A stretch of 7,889 nucleotides of DNA, taken from Verrucomicrobiales bacterium (GTDB lineage Bacteria > Verrucomicrobiota > Verrucomicrobiia > Verrucomicrobiales > DEV007). Below, one piece after another: positions 5,802 to 7,889 of this stretch. The position numbers were made by a program, and so were the translations under genes. Numbering within the stretch: the stretch's first letter is position 1; each line of letters opens with the position of its first letter. Below the pieces are notes generated by a model, which was not told where the DNA came from, did not search any database, and worked only from the letters and a program-made list of their open reading frames with translations. The stretch spans positions 1-7,889 of the forward strand of contig SLGN01000559.1 in NCBI GenBank assembly GCA_007123695.1, given 5' to 3'.

Positions 5802-7027
5802 GGCGCCGCCCTCCCCTGCCCCCGACCCGACTCCTCCGTTCCGTCCCCCGTTCCGGCGAGGGCCTGCTCCAGCACACGGCAAAAGTGCTCGTCGTAGGCC
5901 GTTTCCGAACAGGCCGAGACCGCCGCCGCCCGACCGGCCGCAGCCAGTTCGACGAGCCGTTCCGGCGCCTCCAGGTAGGGGGCAAGGACATCCCCCATCT
6001 CCTCGACGCGCGGGGCGAGCAGGTAGTCGGACCCGGCCCGCCCGGGGATGCCCTGGGCCCCGACCGGCGTCGTCAGCAGGGCCTTGCCGTCGGCGAGGGC
6101 GTGGAGCGACTTCAGCTTGATCCCCGACCCGGCCTCCTGCGGGTTGACCACGACCAGCCCCTGCCGCAAAAAGGCCGCCTCGTCCGCGACGAAGCCGAGC
6201 CCCGAGATCCCCTCGGCGGGCGCGTCGAAGGCCTCGCTGCCCTTGCCCCCGAGGAGGAGGCGGACCGAGGGGAAGCGTCTCCGCAGCTCCGGAAAGACCC
6301 CGCGCACGAACTTCCCGATCCCCTGCCGCTTGCGGATGTCGAAGGAGCCCAAATACAGCAGGGTGAAGGGATCGCCCTGGAGAGGACGGGCGAACCGCTC
6401 CCCGCCGACCCGGATCCCGACGACGCCGTCGCAGGCGGCCCCGAAGCGCTCGCGAAAGCCGCGCTCGTCGTCGGGCGTGATCGCCCAGACCGCGTCGGCA
6501 TCGCGCAGGGCGGCCCCTTCGTAGCGCTCCAGCCGCGCGATCTCAAGCCTCCAGAAAGCCCGAAGGATCGGATTCATCCCCCCGAGCAGGCCCGCGAACA
6601 TCTCGGCGTTGACGTTCTGGCACCAGAGCACGACGCGGGCAAACCGCCCCCGCAGCGCCGGATCGGCGAGCAGCGACCAGTAGAGGGGCGCGTCGAGGAC
6701 GACGAGCGCGGTCGGCTCTTTCGTAAGACGGCCGAGCAATTCCCGCAGGCCGGGGCGGATGTAGCGCTGCACCGTAGCGGGATGCTTCGAGAAGACCGAC
6801 TTGGCGAAACGCTCCCACTTCGGGGCCGTATCGGCATGGATGTGGTGAAAAACCAGATTGCGGCCGCTGCCCGACGGAATCGATGTCGAATAGGCCGAAA
6901 TGGCAACGTATTCGACCTCGGCGAACCGCTCGCACAGCACCGGCAGGATGGATGCGGCGGCGTAGCCCGTGCCGGTGAAGCCGTCGGGGAAGGCGCTCGA
7001 GAGGACAATGCAGCGTTCCGGTGTCAT
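5795..7027 (-). CDS. GT-B glycosyltransferase, family 4-like
   Basis: Predicted 410-residue glycosyltransferase with two Rossmann-like halves. The N-terminal acceptor half begins CIVLSSAFPDGFTGTGYAAA (residues 6-25), where the Gly-rich loop is typical of GT4 proteins. At 134-143 LWCQNVNAEM, then LERYEGAALRDADAVWAIT (166-184), match the linker helix and 'ADAVWAIT' strand that precede the donor domain in this family. The donor half starts around FTLLYLGSFDIRKRQG (221-236). SGIKLKSLHALADGKALLTT (301-320) is the donor-binding segment, with the usual 'G-K-L-E-A-G-P-V' theme altered. The ATG at 7027-7025 overlaps the stop of the preceding glycosyltransferase (ATGA), with GGAAG six bases upstream as a ribosome site. 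The open frame extends 120 codons further upstream, but that part lies inside the previous gene and is not homologous in character. The final 20 residues are Gly/Arg-rich and overlap the next start. Linkage and sugar are unknown. Confidence 0.88.
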   Translation of the reverse strand: MTPERCIVLSSAFPDGFTGTGYAAASILPVLCERFAEVEYVAISAYSTSIPSGSGRNLVFHHIHADTAPKWERFAKSVFSKHPATVQRYIRPGLRELLGRLTKEPTALVVLDAPLYWSLLADPALRGRFARVVLWCQNVNAEMFAGLLGGMNPILRAFWRLEIARLERYEGAALRDADAVWAITPDDERGFRERFGAACDGVVGIRVGGERFARPLQGDPFTLLYLGSFDIRKRQGIGKFVRGVFPELRRRFPSVRLLLGGKGSEAFDAPAEGISGLGFVADEAAFLRQGLVVVNPQEAGSGIKLKSLHALADGKALLTTPVGAQGIPGRAGSDYLLAPRVEEMGDVLAPYLEAPERLVELAAAGRAAAVSACSETAYDEHFCRVLEQALAGTGDGTEESGRGQGRAAPC

Positions 7028-7830
7028 CGCAGCTTCCGGTTGGCGCGCTCGGTCCGGCGCTTCAGCAGGGAGGGCGCATGTCGCGTGGCGAGATCCAGCG
7101 CAACGCGCTTCCACCACCTCCCGCGCAGGGCGGCGAGGCAGCCCCAGCGGAGTCTCTCGGAAAAAGAAAAGCGGCTCCTGCGGAGCCGCTTCCATTCGGC
7201 GTCGAGATGGCGCCGGTTCTCCGGCTTCGCGGAGAAGCCCTTGCCGTCGTAGAGGGCGAGAACCTCGGGCAGGTGCCGCGTGGCGCGCGCTTCCTCGACG
7301 AGGCGCAGCAGCAGCTCCTGATCGGCCCGGAAGCGAAAGGACGCGTCCAGCCCGCCCATTTCGAGAAAGACCTCGCGCCGGATCCACTGGGCCTGGTGGC
7401 AGATCCCGTCGAGAAACAGGGCACGCCGGTCGAGCCGCGCCGCCGACCGGCGCCGTTTCCCGGAGCGCTCGTCGAGGGCGTCGCCGTAGAGGAGGTCGGG
7501 GAAGTCGACGGCGGAGAGCGCCTCGCGCACCCTTGCGAGCGTGTCGGGTCCGGGAAAACGGTCTCCGGCGTTGAGAAAGTTCAGGTAGCGGCCCGAAGCG
7601 AGACCGGCGGCCTCGTTCATCGCCTCGTAGATGCCCGAGTCGGGCGCGGCGACGATGCGCCGCCGTTCCGAGGGAGGCAGCGATTCCACCGATCCGTCGG
7701 TCGAGCCGCCGTCCTTCACGAGATGCTCGTAGTCGGGGCAGCTCTGCGCATCGACGCTGGCGGCGCTGGCGCGGAGCGCATCGCCCGCGTTCAACGCGAC
7801 GGTCACGATGCTGAAGAGGGGCGCGCTCAT
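7024..7830 (-). CDS. Family 2 glycosyltransferase (GT-A fold, WcaE-like)
   Basis: Predicted 268-residue cytoplasmic glycosyltransferase that would transfer a sugar from a nucleotide-sugar donor to a lipid-linked glycan. The N-terminus (residues 6-15, FSIVTVALNA) is the first strand of the GT-A nucleotide-binding fold, followed by the GT2 signature KDGGSTDGS at 39-47. DSGIYEAMNEA at 64-74 and LNAGD at 86-90 are typical of the WcaE-like branch; LNAGD stands where other GT2 enzymes have a DXD-type metal site. HQAQWIRREVF at 145-155 and D170-Q-E-L-L-L-R-L fit the acceptor-side and catalytic-base region. The C-terminus is very basic (SLLKRRTERANRKLR), which could favour membrane association. No transmembrane segment is evident. 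The start is fixed by the ATGA overlap with the upstream stop, and its own TGA overlaps the next start. Donor and acceptor cannot be read from the sequence. Confidence 0.9.
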   Translation of the reverse strand: MSAPLFSIVTVALNAGDALRASAASVDAQSCPDYEHLVKDGGSTDGSVESLPPSERRRIVAAPDSGIYEAMNEAAGLASGRYLNFLNAGDRFPGPDTLARVREALSAVDFPDLLYGDALDERSGKRRRSAARLDRRALFLDGICHQAQWIRREVFLEMGGLDASFRFRADQELLLRLVEEARATRHLPEVLALYDGKGFSAKPENRRHLDAEWKRLRRSRFSFSERLRWGCLAALRGRWWKRVALDLATRHAPSLLKRRTERANRKLR

Positions 7831-7889
7831 TTTCCGGCGGCGCCCGTTTCCGCAGCCTCCGCGAAGGCCAAAAAGTCGCCCGCGTCGAA
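7827..7889 (-). CDS. C-terminal end of an unidentified protein (partial)
   Basis: Only the last 20 codons are in the window. Read on the minus strand from the right edge, the open frame encodes FDAGDFLAFAEAAETGAAGK and then TGA. The stop overlaps the start of the next gene in an ATGA arrangement (TGA at 7829-7827, ATG at 7830-7828), the same coupling seen at several other junctions here, which is the main reason to call it coding. The fragment is rich in alanine and acidic residues and has no recognisable motif. An upstream glycosyltransferase or other polysaccharide gene is plausible from context, but the sequence does not show it. Confidence 0.6.
   Translation of the reverse strand, partial: FDAGDFLAFAEAAETGAAGK

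Noticed and set aside
5885..7252. Plus-strand frame of 455 codons opposite the two glycosyltransferases
   Set aside because: It is antisense to two genes with clear GT2 and GT4 motifs and has no recognisable domain.

Overview
The window is strongly GC-rich with tight, overlapping genes. Every gene I can support lies on the minus strand, so transcription runs from the right edge to the left. This packing, a WbpM-type membrane dehydratase and a PglC-type initiating sugar-phosphate transferase suggest a GC-rich Gram-negative bacterium. Nothing here fixes the phylum. The locus is part of a surface-polysaccharide gene cluster (O-antigen, capsule or exopolysaccharide).

Layout in transcription order: the last 20 codons of an unidentified gene (right edge to 7827); a GT-A family 2 glycosyltransferase (7830-7024); a GT-B family 4-like glycosyltransferase (7027-5795); a family-2-type PAPS sulfotransferase with the HIPKTAGTS motif (5801-5088); a 62-nt spacer, the largest gap in the window; an extended-SDR nucleotide-sugar reductase or epimerase (5025-4063); a small monotopic phosphoglycosyl transferase (4072-3494); a four-helix WbpM/CapD-type nucleotide-sugar 4,6-dehydratase (3497-1536); a second sulfotransferase, of the cytosolic SULT type (1539-658); and the first 215 residues of a further GT4-type glycosyltransferase that runs off the left edge (647-1). 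No stretch over 300 bases lacks a gene. I see no RNA genes, CRISPR, insertion sequences or convincing terminators.

How the genes may work together (inference): the dehydratase would make a UDP-4-keto-6-deoxy-HexNAc and the SDR would reduce it, for example to UDP-QuiNAc or UDP-FucNAc. The phosphoglycosyl transferase would load that sugar phosphate onto undecaprenyl phosphate, and the three glycosyltransferases would extend it. The most unusual feature is two PAPS-dependent sulfotransferases from different families inside one glycan operon, neither with an obvious N-terminal membrane anchor. This suggests a sulfated bacterial polysaccharide whose sulfation takes place in the cytoplasm before export. 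No flippase, polymerase, ligase or PAPS-synthesis gene is visible in the window.
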